The translations under genes were made by a program, and so were the position numbers. From the NCBI GenBank assembly GCA_963801985.1, contig CAWDGV010000003.1:62001-126000 (forward strand): 64,000 nucleotides of DNA, written 5' to 3'. Shown piece after piece: positions 27,028 through 35,863 of this stretch. Numbering within the stretch: the stretch's first letter is position 1; every line of letters starts with the position of its first letter. This DNA is from JABDQZ01 sp963801985. Its GTDB lineage: Bacteria > Pseudomonadota > Gammaproteobacteria > Chromatiales > Chromatiaceae. The notes under the pieces were generated by a model. The model was not told the DNA's origin. It saw nothing but the letters and a program-made list of their open reading frames with translations, and made no database searches.

Positions 27028-28917
27028 CTATTCACATTGCCCGATCGCTGCCTGCATCGCCTGCAACAGCTTCTGAATATCGACCGGCTTGGTAATGTAT
27101 TCGAAAAAGTCAGACGCCTCACCCCGCGCAACATGCTCTGCCATGGCGCTGGCTGTCACCGCAATAACCGGGATATTCATTGTACGCCGATCATCTTTAA
27201 GAATTTTCAACACCTCGTAACCGTCCATTTCCGGCAGATTGATATCCAGCAAAATCAGGTTGGGAAGTTTACTGGTGGCCAGTTCAATACCTTCAGACGG
27301 GGTATATGCAGCCAGCATATGATAGTTTTCCTGGCGCGCAAGCACCTGCTGCATGAACTTCATATTGGCTGGATTGTCCTCGATGTAAAGAACAAGCTGC
27401 TTACCCGAATAGTCACTCACTGCACCAGGTTCGTCCATGCTCCTGGACTGTTGTTGATCCTCTCCCTGTTCAAGCAGGTCCATCTCCACCCAGAAAGTCG
27501 AACCCTGACCAACAACACTGTCAAAATCCAATTCAGCCCCCATCATCTCGGCAAACTGGCTGGTAATCATCATGCCGATGCCTGTCCCTTCGACATCGCT
27601 GCCTTCAGCTCCAAGCCGGTTAAACGGTTCAAACAGGCCAGCTCTCTGCTCAGGGGCAATACCTGGTCCCGTATCCCGGATACAGACTCTCACCCGTTCG
27701 CCACGATTCTCGCAATAGACATCAACGCGACCATCAGCACGATTGTACTTAATGGCGTTACTGATGAGATTGATAAAGACCTGTTTCAGACGGGTATAGT
27801 CAGCTGAAACATAGCCACCACAACCCTCCTCAAAACTGATTTCAATCCCGTACTTTTCAGCGATTGCAGCCGCCAGCCCCCGGACCTCCTCCAGCACAGC
27901 AGAAAGCTCAACTTCCGCCATGGAAATCTCCATGCGACCTGCTTCAATTTTTGCCAGGTCCAGTACCTCGTTAATCAATTCCAGCAGGTGCTTCCCCCCC
28001 TTGTAGATTTCAGACACGCTGTCCTTCTGCGATTCATTGAGGTCATCCATTTCCAGTAACTGGGAAAATCCCAAAATGGCATTCAACGGTGTGCGCAGTT
28101 CATGACTCATGCTGGATAAAAATTCGGACTTGGCCTTGTTGGCATTCATTGCCTGGTCCCGGGCAACTTTTAAATCAGCGGTGCGCTCACGCACCTTTTC
28201 CTCGAGACTTTCATAGGCGCTTGCCAGGTGCTTTTGCACCTTGAAAATTCGAAAAATCACACCCGCTGACAGCAAGGAAAACAGGATCAGCACAAAGGCA
28301 AACAGGTAATTGTTATCCCGGTTAATCGATAACACCGACTGGTTAACCTGTTCTGCATTTTCGCGGATATGTTGCTGCTCGCGACGAGTCAGCTCAGAGA
28401 AAATATCGATAATGGCCTGCTGGCCGGGTAATACAATTTCATAAATCAGGCGACGTGCTTCCTCCTGGTTACTATCGTGCATAACAAGCTCAACCGCTTT
28501 GCGTTGCTGCGGCAGAATTTTCGGCACCCATTCAAAAGCACTTTTGTAGAGTTCAAAATCCTCATCGGGAAACGGCATCCGGTCGAGCCGTTCCCGGACA
28601 GCAGCAAACTTGCCCGCATAGCTTTCCAGTTGCTGGTTCAATTCATCCTGTTCAAATACATCCTCTGTCTCAAGTATTTGCAGAGTATTACGGGTACGTC
28701 CCCGGGCCAGCTCGGCAAATTCATTGAACAACTGCATTTTTTTACTGCCCGTCTCACTGGTTTCCGCCAATTGACGCATTTCCACCAGGTAACGGGTGTT
28801 ATTAAAGTAAATAAAAATCAGCGTGAGAATAAACAGGATAAATGCCACTGCCACCAGCAGAATGATGTTACTGGCTAGCGGGGCTTTATTAACCTCTTTT
28901 GTTAATTCGTATGACAT
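27028..28917 (-). CDS. Hybrid sensor histidine kinase/response regulator
   Basis: The 629-residue inner-membrane sensor has a first TM at about 17-38, a helical periplasmic domain of about 165 residues and a second TM near 205-225. A coiled linker leads to HisKA (SSMSHELRTPLNAILGF, His about 275) and HATPase_c (NLISNAIKYN, DTGPGIAPE, GTGIGM). A C-terminal receiver follows (LYIEDNPANM, phospho-Asp in LLDINLPEMDGYE, VTASAM, TKPVD). There is no HPt domain in the chain and no obvious output partner beside it. A sigma-28-like promoter at 28963-28989 suggests it belongs to the motility regulon. Confidence 0.9.
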   Translation of the reverse strand: MSYELTKEVNKAPLASNIILLVAVAFILFILTLIFIYFNNTRYLVEMRQLAETSETGSKKMQLFNEFAELARGRTRNTLQILETEDVFEQDELNQQLESYAGKFAAVRERLDRMPFPDEDFELYKSAFEWVPKILPQQRKAVELVMHDSNQEEARRLIYEIVLPGQQAIIDIFSELTRREQQHIRENAEQVNQSVLSINRDNNYLFAFVLILFSLLSAGVIFRIFKVQKHLASAYESLEEKVRERTADLKVARDQAMNANKAKSEFLSSMSHELRTPLNAILGFSQLLEMDDLNESQKDSVSEIYKGGKHLLELINEVLDLAKIEAGRMEISMAEVELSAVLEEVRGLAAAIAEKYGIEISFEEGCGGYVSADYTRLKQVFINLISNAIKYNRADGRVDVYCENRGERVRVCIRDTGPGIAPEQRAGLFEPFNRLGAEGSDVEGTGIGMMITSQFAEMMGAELDFDSVVGQGSTFWVEMDLLEQGEDQQQSRSMDEPGAVSDYSGKQLVLYIEDNPANMKFMQQVLARQENYHMLAAYTPSEGIELATSKLPNLILLDINLPEMDGYEVLKILKDDRRTMNIPVIAVTASAMAEHVARGEASDFFEYITKPVDIQKLLQAMQAAIGQCE

Positions 28918-28962
28918 AGCAGGTTGCCTGCCCTGGCAAAATTTCAGATCGGGATAAATCTG

Positions 28963-28989
28963 ATAGCGGCAAACGCGTTGAATTCTTTA
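28963..28989 (-). promoter_or_regulatory. Sigma-28-type promoter of the hybrid kinase
   Basis: On the minus strand: TAAAGAAT, 11-nt spacer, GCCGCTAT (12 of 16 consensus positions). It gives a short leader of about 35 nt before the start at 28917. Confidence 0.5.
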
Positions 28990-29004
28990 GCAAAAGACAG
29001 GCAC

Positions 29005-29034
29005 AAAAAAGCCCGCAACAGCGGGCTTCTTTTA
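29005..29034 (-). terminator. Intrinsic terminator of tRNA-Met
   Basis: On the minus strand AGCCCGC-TGTT-GCGGGCT is followed by TTTTT. It begins 5 bp past the CCA end of the tRNA. Confidence 0.9.
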
Positions 29035-29038
29035 AAGA

Positions 29039-29115
29039 TGGTAGCTATGAGTGGACTTGAACCACTGACCCCAGCATTATGAATGCTGTGCTCTAACCAG
29101 CTGAGCTACATAGCC
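29039..29115 (-). tRNA. tRNA-Met (anticodon CAT, elongator type)
   Basis: The 77-nt cloverleaf has an acceptor stem GGCTATG/CATAGCT, an anticodon stem CAGCA/TGCTG around TTCATAA, the T-arm with GTTCAAG and an encoded CCA. The 1-72 pair looks like elongator Met; the CAT anticodon could also be modified to read Ile AUA. Confidence 0.93.
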
Positions 29116-29134
29116 AAATAAATTAAGACGCGCG

Positions 29135-29163
29135 AGAATACTCATGCACGACGATTTTGTCAA
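29135..29163 (-). promoter_or_regulatory. Sigma-70 promoter of tRNA-Met
   Basis: On the minus strand: TTGACA (29163-29158), 17-nt spacer, TATTCT (29140-29135), then CGCGCGTCTT. The discriminator matches those of rpsT and rplU. Confidence 0.75.
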
Positions 29164-29177
29164 CAATGACTGACCTA

Positions 29178-29302
29178 GTTAAATTCGCTCAAATGAGTGC
29201 AAGACAAGGCAAAAATATTCGAAAATGCGGAGTTTACAGATTAGTAAATGAGCAATTTGAGAATATTTTTAACGCAGCATTGTGCCATATGAGTAGAATT
29301 TA
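29178..29302. repeat. Long imperfect palindrome (REP/MITE-like)
   Basis: About 120 bp of nested inverted repeat: AAATTC...GAATTT at the ends, CTCAAATGAG against CATATGAG, AAAAATATTC against GAATATTTTT, and GTTTAC against GTAAAT at the centre. It lies downstream of ychF, and its last bases include the ychF stop codon (29300-29302). No coding frame is seen. Confidence 0.75.
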
Positions 29303-30391
29303 GACATTAAACCGGAAATGAATCACATCTCCATCCTGAACAATATAATCCTTGCCTTCAGAGCGCAATTTACCCGCTTCCTTGGCACCATGCTCACCTT
29401 TATATTGCACAAAATCATCATAACTGATGACTTCAGCACGAATAAAACCGCGCTCAAAATCAGTATGAATGACCCCGGCAGCTTGCGGCGCTGTAGCACC
29501 AATCTGTACCGTCCAGGCACGCACTTCCTTGACACCTGCTGTGAAATAGGTCTCTAACCCCAACAATTTATAGCCTGCCCTGACAACTCGGTTAAGGCCG
29601 GGCTCATCCAGGCCCATTTCGGCAAGAAATTCTCCTTTTTCATCGTCTTCAAGTTCTACGATTTCTGCTTCAATGGCCGCACAAACTGCAACGATCTCGG
29701 CTTCTTCCTTTCTGGCCAGCTCGGTCAATGTATCCAGTGCGGGGTTATTTTCAAAACCGTCTTCATCCACATTGGCAATATAGAGCACGGGTTTATTCGT
29801 GATTAGCTGAAAGTCCTTAAGTACCAACTGCTCATCATCAGACAACTCTATGGTACGTACAGGGTTACCTTCAGCCAGGTGATCGAAAACGCGTTGCAGC
29901 AGCTCCTTGCGTGCCAGGACTTTTTTATCACCGGTCTTGGCCTGGCGGGTAACTTTATCCAGCGCTTTTTCAATCGACTCCAGGTCAGCCAGGGCTAACT
30001 CGGTATTAATAATTTCAGCATCTGCGAGCGGATCCACTTTTCCTGAGACGTGCACAATGTCGTCATTTTCAAAACAACGTACAACGTGACAGATCGCATC
30101 GGTTTCACGGATATTAGCCAGAAACTTGTTACCCAGGCCTTCACCCTTGGAGGCTCCTTCGACCAGGCCGGCGATATCGACGAACGACATGGTAGTCGGG
30201 ATAACTTTTTCCGGATTGACGATTTCGGCAATGATGTCCTGCCGTGGATCAGCAACCGGCACCACGCCGACATTGGGGTCAATAGTACAGAAAGGATAAT
30301 TTTCGGCAGCAATCGTTGCCTGAGTTAACGCATTGAAAAGTGTCGACTTACCAACATTGGGCAAGCCAACAATACCACATTTAAAGCCCAT
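29300..30391 (-). CDS. ychF: Ribosome-binding ATPase YchF
   Basis: YchF is an Obg-family P-loop protein that prefers ATP and binds ribosomes. The 363 residues show the P-loop GLPNVGKST, switch FVDIAGLVEGASKGEGLGN, an NxxE specificity motif (YIANVDEDG) and a C-terminal TGS domain (ending GDVIHFRFNV). pth, its frequent neighbour, is not adjacent here. The stop codon is embedded in the edge of the palindromic repeat. Confidence 0.96.
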   Translation of the reverse strand: MGFKCGIVGLPNVGKSTLFNALTQATIAAENYPFCTIDPNVGVVPVADPRQDIIAEIVNPEKVIPTTMSFVDIAGLVEGASKGEGLGNKFLANIRETDAICHVVRCFENDDIVHVSGKVDPLADAEIINTELALADLESIEKALDKVTRQAKTGDKKVLARKELLQRVFDHLAEGNPVRTIELSDDEQLVLKDFQLITNKPVLYIANVDEDGFENNPALDTLTELARKEEAEIVAVCAAIEAEIVELEDDEKGEFLAEMGLDEPGLNRVVRAGYKLLGLETYFTAGVKEVRAWTVQIGATAPQAAGVIHTDFERGFIRAEVISYDDFVQYKGEHGAKEAGKLRSEGKDYIVQDGDVIHFRFNV

Positions 30392-30472
30392 TCATTTTTA
30401 CCCCGCCAGAAAAAACTGGGCGAAGGATAGCCGATATAAAGGCTTTCGTCAGTTTTTTGATTCAGTTGCGAA

Positions 30473-30770
30473 CTAGCTTAAATTGAACAACTTATCAAAG
30501 TTGGCAATTTTCAGGATTTCCTGGATATTGGCATTCGCATTAACCAACTTGATTGGAGCAGCCTTGTTAGCGTGTTCACGCAACTGCAGCAACATGCCCA
30601 TTGCCGAACTGTCCATGTAATCGGTTGATGCAAGATCCACAACAAAGCTTTTATCGCCTTTAGGCACATCCCGGTAGGAATTAATAAAATCCTGGTGGGC
30701 GGAAAAATCAAAACGACCATTGACCTTGATCGTGATCGTATTGCCCTGTCTCACTTGTCGTTACACTCAT
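30473..30770 (-). CDS. STAS-domain anti-sigma-factor antagonist (HsbA-like; apparent frameshift at the start)
   Basis: This single-domain STAS protein has about 98 residues. The core VVDLASTDYMDSSAMGMLLQLREHANK carries the DSSAMGM motif whose Ser is the usual phospho-site. The best start is the ATG at 30770 with GAGGTG 5 nt upstream, but that frame (MSVTTSE...) meets the body (QGNTITIKVNGRF) only after one base near 30748 is removed. A GTG at 30754 is the in-frame alternative and has no ribosome site. It lies 25 bp downstream of the PP2C/kinase response regulator and is its likely substrate, as HsbA is for HsbR in Pseudomonas. Confidence 0.8.
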
Positions 30771-30795
30771 GTTTCACCTCTTGTTTATAGTTCTG

Positions 30796-32547
30796 TTAAC
30801 CCTTTAGAAAATGCCAGTGGCACTTTACGGTAACCCTGTTTCCTGCTCCCTCAAATACCAGCTCATCTGACAGTCTGGCAAGCAGCTGTAAACCTTTTAC
30901 AGCCTTCTGATCGGGCATAAGCTGTATTTTTTCAAAATCAAAACCATCGCCACTGTCTTCCACTGTCAGGCTCAAGCTGCCACCACCATCAGCCTGCGGC
31001 GTATTTTTCAGCCGGATGACAATATAGCCGGAGGACAATGCATCAAGACGTTTCTGACGCTCCAGTGCATAATTTCGGACACCCTCAACACCCAGCTTAT
31101 CGGATGATTTCATACCCAGCAGCCCGTAATCGACGGCATTGGAAAACAGTTCTGACAAAACAGTGTAGAGCCTTGAACGATAGGAATACAGCCCCTGCAC
31201 ATCAATGATTAACTGGGTTAACAGCGGACGTGGATCAAAACGGCGAATCGCACTTGGATCCAGCTTGAGTTGCATGGACCATTCTGCATTCATGGTCGTC
31301 GATTGCCCTGACATCACGCATTGCTCAACCCGCTCGAGCACATCGCGCCGTCTGTAAGTATATTCGAGCAGGGTAATATCATCACTCTGCTCATGCCCGG
31401 CACGAAAATCATCGAGTGCTGACATAATTGCTGCATAAATATTCTGTTCATGGGTCGACGCTGAAATCACCCGCTGCAATGCTTCTGAACCAAGCATCCC
31501 ACCATCTTTATTCTCAGTTTCAGTGACACCATCCGTATAGATATAAAAACGGTCACCCGGCTGAACCGGAATGATCTCCATATCAAGCGTCAGATCGGCG
31601 TTATCAACAATACCCAGGGGCAGGTTCTTGGCCTGTATACACTCCAGGGAGTTATCCTGGACACGTCTCAGCAGCAGATCCGGTATACCTCCACCCCAGA
31701 CCGACAAGGTATCTTCATGTTGATCGATATCGATGGCATAGGCCGCCATAAACATGCCAACCGGCAACAGTCTGCGCAGACGGCGATTAATCTCACCGAT
31801 AATCATCGACAGGGCAAAGCCCTTGGCCGTCATCGCATAAAATATTTCTGAAACCGGCAGGGTACCGACTGATGCGGTCAGGCCATGACCAGTAAAATCA
31901 CCCAGCAGGATATATTCATGACCATTGGGGGTGGTGGCAGAAAGCAATACGTCACCATTAAATATCGACATGGGCGACAGCGTATATTGAATGTTATCCC
32001 TGTCGAGGTAATCCTGATGCACAATGGAGGAAAAAATACTTTTCGCCAGCTGCTGTTCTGTTTCCATCATCGCATGGTAATAAGCCAACTCTTCCCTTTC
32101 CTTGAATTGCTGACGATAGATCCCACCCATCTTCAACAACGCATTGATACGGGAAAAAAGCAAAGTTTCACTATAGGGTTTTATAATTAAATCATCGCCA
32201 CCGGCTTCGAAACAACTCGCCAGCGACAGGTCATCAGTACGCGACGTAACAAACAGTAAAGGCACAAAGTCGTCGAGCATGGAAAGCTTGATCCCATGAC
32301 CAAGACCCAGACCATCACCTTCGAGATCGGTATCAATTACCAGCAGGTCATAGATATCATGCTCGAAGACAGACCGGGCTTCTACCGCGTTTACAGCACT
32401 GGTAACCTGCATACCTTCAGAAGAAAGAAACTCAAGCAGATTTTTGCTGCATTCCAGGTCAGAAGTTGCCAACAGGACATGTTTGTTAACCCACTGCACT
32501 TCAGGGAATGGACTACTATCAATAGGCTGTATCCTGGAATCTGACAT
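30796..32547 (-). CDS. REC-PP2C(SpoIIE)-HATPase response regulator, HsbR/RsbU-like
   Basis: A 583-residue cytoplasmic partner-switch protein. The N-terminal receiver (about 28-140) has the phospho-Asp in LLVIDTDLEG and Lys in IIKPYSE. A short helix leads to a PP2C/SpoIIE phosphatase (about 185-390; LLGDFTGHGLTASVG, IYTDGVTETENKDG, EQSDDITLLEY, with metal-binding Asp residues intact). A C-terminal GHKL/RsbW-like kinase domain follows (about 430-580; ELFSNAVDYGLLG, VEDSGDGFDF). This order is that of Pseudomonas HsbR, which both phosphorylates and dephosphorylates the STAS protein HsbA. STAS genes lie on both sides. The start is the ATG at 32547. Confidence 0.88.
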   Translation of the reverse strand: MSDSRIQPIDSSPFPEVQWVNKHVLLATSDLECSKNLLEFLSSEGMQVTSAVNAVEARSVFEHDIYDLLVIDTDLEGDGLGLGHGIKLSMLDDFVPLLFVTSRTDDLSLASCFEAGGDDLIIKPYSETLLFSRINALLKMGGIYRQQFKEREELAYYHAMMETEQQLAKSIFSSIVHQDYLDRDNIQYTLSPMSIFNGDVLLSATTPNGHEYILLGDFTGHGLTASVGTLPVSEIFYAMTAKGFALSMIIGEINRRLRRLLPVGMFMAAYAIDIDQHEDTLSVWGGGIPDLLLRRVQDNSLECIQAKNLPLGIVDNADLTLDMEIIPVQPGDRFYIYTDGVTETENKDGGMLGSEALQRVISASTHEQNIYAAIMSALDDFRAGHEQSDDITLLEYTYRRRDVLERVEQCVMSGQSTTMNAEWSMQLKLDPSAIRRFDPRPLLTQLIIDVQGLYSYRSRLYTVLSELFSNAVDYGLLGMKSSDKLGVEGVRNYALERQKRLDALSSGYIVIRLKNTPQADGGGSLSLTVEDSGDGFDFEKIQLMPDQKAVKGLQLLARLSDELVFEGAGNRVTVKCHWHFLKG

Positions 32548-32555
32548 CAATCAAC

Positions 32556-32864
32556 TCAGTTAATTGTAAACAGTTGTTCAAACCGGGACACTTCCAGTAT
32601 CTTCAACACATCCCTGTTGGCTCCCTGCAAAAATATCCTTGAGGCATCATTACCGGCCCTTTCACGCAATATCAGCAACATCCCCAAAGCCGCACTGCAC
32701 ATGTAATTTACCTGGCGAAGATCTATCACATAGTTTCGCTTTGACGAAGACGGCAATGGCATATAGGCATCCTTAAAAGCCTGGTGTGTAGCATAATCAA
32801 AATCACCCGCTATCCTGATCGTCAGAGTATCTGTAGTTGAAGAATAATCACTGCTTATTGTCAT
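32556..32864 (-). CDS. STAS-domain protein (second antagonist)
   Basis: A 102-residue STAS protein (YVIDLRQVNYMCSAALGMLLILRERAGN). The phospho-site region reads MCSAALGM, so the Ser is kept but the preceding Asp/Ser is Cys. Its ATG overlaps the stop of the upstream MCP (TGATG). It sits between the MCP and the HsbR-like protein, linking the two modules in one transcript. Confidence 0.85.
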   Translation of the reverse strand: MTISSDYSSTTDTLTIRIAGDFDYATHQAFKDAYMPLPSSSKRNYVIDLRQVNYMCSAALGMLLILRERAGNDASRIFLQGANRDVLKILEVSRFEQLFTIN

Positions 32865-34096
32865 CAGAATAACTCAACCTCACCCTCATCCATGGAAGCC
32901 TGCTCGACCGGGCGGTTCACTTTAGCATCCGTCTCACTTGCCAGGCTGTTAACGTGATCACGCAGAACTCCGAGCTCCTGAACATAAGCCGTCAGGCCAT
33001 TTTTTTCAGCCTGGCGCAAATTATCCAAACCGGCATGCAATTCATTCACCATATGTGACCCCTTGACAATATGCTGCTGTGAATAGTCAACCAGCTGCCT
33101 GACAATATCCTCAAACTGAAGTGACCTGACAGCATTACCGACCATCTGATTAATCTCAACTGCTATTGAGGAAACATCCTGCAAACGATGTTCAATCACT
33201 CCATTGAGCTCGGTGACCTGAACCAGCATTTCATCGACCTGCGCCTTGGACTGAATCGCAAAATTCATATCCTTTGATGCCAGCTCTTCAATTTCTTTCT
33301 GTGCCAGGTCGATGGTTGCACGCGTATTTCCAATCACTTGCTTGATTTCATCATTAAACGAATTTGAGCGTCCCGACAGGTTGCGTACTTCATCAGCCAC
33401 CACGGCAAAACCACGTCCGGCTTCACCTGCACGCGCTGCTTCAATAGCCGCATTTAATGCCAGCAGGTTAGTCTGGTCCGCAATGTTTTTAACATCTGAC
33501 AGCAAGTGGTCGGCATGCTCCATCTGTCTTACCATTTCATTGATATGCTCAACCATGCGCATACTGTTAACACTGACCTGCAGGACATGATCAATAAAGT
33601 ACTTGAGTACCTTGTCAGTTTCTCCGGCAAAGTCATGAAATGAAATTGTTCCGGATTCCCCCATGGATGAATGCATTCGGGCTACCAGGCTGGTCACCAC
33701 ATCCTTCTGCTTTTCGGATGCAGCATTCAGGCCATTAAAACTGGACTGCAAGGTTACAACGGCATCCGCCACCAGGCTCTGTATCTGCTGCATATCACCC
33801 TGCATGGAATTCACCATGGTTTCAAAACCACTATCTATACCCTTGACCAGTTCCAGCACGGCATCTTCAACCTGTTCAACCGCCACTTCGGTCTCTCTGG
33901 AAACCTCACCGCCGCCCGTTTTATTATCTAAGTACCAGGTGATCGCGCCCCAAACAGTGGCTGCACCAAACAACCAGTAAGCCACGCGAAGATTGCCTTC
34001 CACATACCAGGCGAGCAGTACAGTAGCTATCGCAATAACCAACGCAATCCAGTATTTGCGGTTGAAATTTCTTTTAATTTCTTCTGCCATACTCAT
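32864..34096 (-). CDS. Membrane-anchored MCP without sensor domain, CheZ-like helix and ELF tail
   Basis: The 410-residue protein has a hairpin of two TM helices (about 15-55) with almost no periplasmic loop. A cytoplasmic helical region and a short MCP signalling core follow (IADQTNLLALNAAIEAARAGEAGRGFAVVADEVRNL in outline, about 204-240). The C-terminal part (about 300-410) is unlike ordinary MCPs. It contains RSLQFEDIVRQL (D330-x3-Q334, the CheZ-type arrangement) and ends DEGEVELF. The gene overlaps cheB by 4 bp. Lacking a ligand domain, it probably relays internal signals or acts on CheY; this is inference. Confidence 0.83.
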   Translation of the reverse strand: MSMAEEIKRNFNRKYWIALVIAIATVLLAWYVEGNLRVAYWLFGAATVWGAITWYLDNKTGGGEVSRETEVAVEQVEDAVLELVKGIDSGFETMVNSMQGDMQQIQSLVADAVVTLQSSFNGLNAASEKQKDVVTSLVARMHSSMGESGTISFHDFAGETDKVLKYFIDHVLQVSVNSMRMVEHINEMVRQMEHADHLLSDVKNIADQTNLLALNAAIEAARAGEAGRGFAVVADEVRNLSGRSNSFNDEIKQVIGNTRATIDLAQKEIEELASKDMNFAIQSKAQVDEMLVQVTELNGVIEHRLQDVSSIAVEINQMVGNAVRSLQFEDIVRQLVDYSQQHIVKGSHMVNELHAGLDNLRQAEKNGLTAYVQELGVLRDHVNSLASETDAKVNRPVEQASMDEGEVELF

Positions 34097-35161
34097 TTAG
34101 CCAGATCAATCAGGCGCGCTGCGATTTTGGATAAAGGCAAAACATCGTCCGCAAAACCACGTTTGACGACTTCACCCGGCATCCCCCAGACAACACTGCT
34201 ACGTTCATCCTGGGCAATAACCGGCGCGCCCTGCTCTTTCATTTCACCGGTCCCTGCAGCACCATCATCTCCCATACCGGTCAGCATCACGGCGATCGCA
34301 TTGGCCCCAGCATTATCCGCCAGCGAACGGAACATCACATCGACCGAGGGTTTATGACGATTAACCGGGGGACCATCATTTAAAGAACAGATATAGCGTG
34401 CGCCATCACGTTTAACAATCAGATGCTGATCACCCGGCGCTATGTAGACATGACCGGGTAAAATCTGCTGTTTGTCTTTCGCCTCCACCACCGTCAGGGG
34501 TGATCGTGTTGGCACGATTTGCAAAGGAACGACTAAATGCAGCCGGTATATGCTGCGTTATTACAATACCCGGCATATCCGCCGGCAATCCTGCCAGCAC
34601 ATCTTTAACGGCTTCAGTACCACCGGTTGAGGAACCGATTCCAATAATTTTATCTGTTGTTTTAAAATGTTTTTTTGATTGACTCCTGTTCAATACCGCA
34701 TCAGTGGAAAGCTTTGCTGCAACATCACTTTTACTGATCTCCTTGCGCTTTTTCAAAGGTTGCACTTTGGCCTTGGCGGCCATGCGCACCTTTCCAATAA
34801 TTTCATCAGCATAATCCTTTAGCTGATCAGCCACGTCAATCTTGGGTTTGGCCACATAATCGACCGCACCATATTCCAGCGCACGCAAGGTGACGTCAGC
34901 GCCTTTCTCGGTCAGCGTGGAAACCATGACAACGGGCATAGGACGTAAACGCATCAGGTTACCCAGGAAAGTGACACCATCCATGCGGGGCATTTCCACG
35001 TCCAGGGTTAATACATCCGGGTTAAGTTCCTTGATTTTTTCACGCGCCTGGTAAGGATCGTTGGCCGTTCCAACTACAGAAATTCCAGTTGCTCCATCGA
35101 GTATCTGAGTCAACACCTGGCGCACCAGCGCCGAGTCATCGACTACCAGGACTTTTATCAT
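34093..35161 (-). CDS. cheB: CheB protein-glutamate methylesterase (one apparent frameshift)
   Basis: CheB demethylates and deamidates MCPs when phosphorylated. Receiver domain (VLVVDDSALVRQ, phospho-Asp in LTLDVEMPRMDG), linker, then methylesterase domain with the catalytic Ser in GIGSSTGGTEA, His in TQHIPAAFS and Asp in GMGDDGAAG. The reading frame breaks near 34500, between SFANRANTI and PLTVVEAKDKQQILPGHVYIAPGD; one base restores it, giving about 355 residues. The start at 35161 is preferred because GGAAGG lies 6 nt upstream. Confidence 0.9.
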
Positions 35162-35215
35162 TGTCTTGCCTTCCATGTTTCAGTGATTTCTTTAAAGCCC
35201 ATAAATTTTCCGATG

Positions 35216-35863
35216 TTAAAACAGTTCAATTTCAGTCTCGGCAGGTTTACTGATAATTTCCTTGCGGTATTGAGCTTCCCTGGTAACAACTGTCGAGTTA
35301 TGCAGTGTCTTCAATTTCTTAACCCTGGCTCGACCACTTTCCGGAAAATAAACTACCTTACGTGGATAGATATCACCTACGTCTTCGGCCAGAATTGGAA
35401 TTCCTTCAGTTTTCAGATAACTGCGAACAAACTCGATATTGGTCATGCCGATATCGGTTTTTGCCTCCATCATGCGACCACCGCCAAAAATCTTTGCTTC
35501 CAGGTGTTTTTTATGTCCGCCATGCTTGAGAATGTCATTGATCATATGTTCCATCGCATAGTTACCAAATCGAGTCGCGGTACTGGTGAAATCCCCTGAA
35601 CCTCCCCAGCCTTTGCCCTCGGAAATCGGCAACATAAAATGATTCATACCACCGATACCAAAAACCTTGTCACGAATACAGGCTGACACACAGGATCCCA
35701 ATACCGTTGTTACCAGCTCGTTATAGTTAGTAACATAATATTCGCCCGGCAATATCTTGGCAGCCTGCACGTCATGCTGCTTGTCCCAGTAACGGTTGAT
35801 CTTTTCAAATCCGCCTAACGGGGCTTTCAGGTCATGTCTTCTTATCGTAAACTGGCTACTCAC
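35216..35863 (-). CDS. cheD: CheD chemoreceptor glutamine deamidase
   Basis: CheD converts receptor Gln to Glu. The 215-residue chain has the catalytic Cys in VLGSCVSACI and His in GGMNHFMLP, and ends in AETEIELF. The ELF tail is shared with two other proteins in this operon. It uses a GTG start overlapping the cheR stop (GTGA). No cheC homologue is visible; in Bacillus CheD is controlled by CheC, so a different partner may act here. Confidence 0.92.
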   Translation of the reverse strand: MSSQFTIRRHDLKAPLGGFEKINRYWDKQHDVQAAKILPGEYYVTNYNELVTTVLGSCVSACIRDKVFGIGGMNHFMLPISEGKGWGGSGDFTSTATRFGNYAMEHMINDILKHGGHKKHLEAKIFGGGRMMEAKTDIGMTNIEFVRSYLKTEGIPILAEDVGDIYPRKVVYFPESGRARVKKLKTLHNSTVVTREAQYRKEIISKPAETEIELF

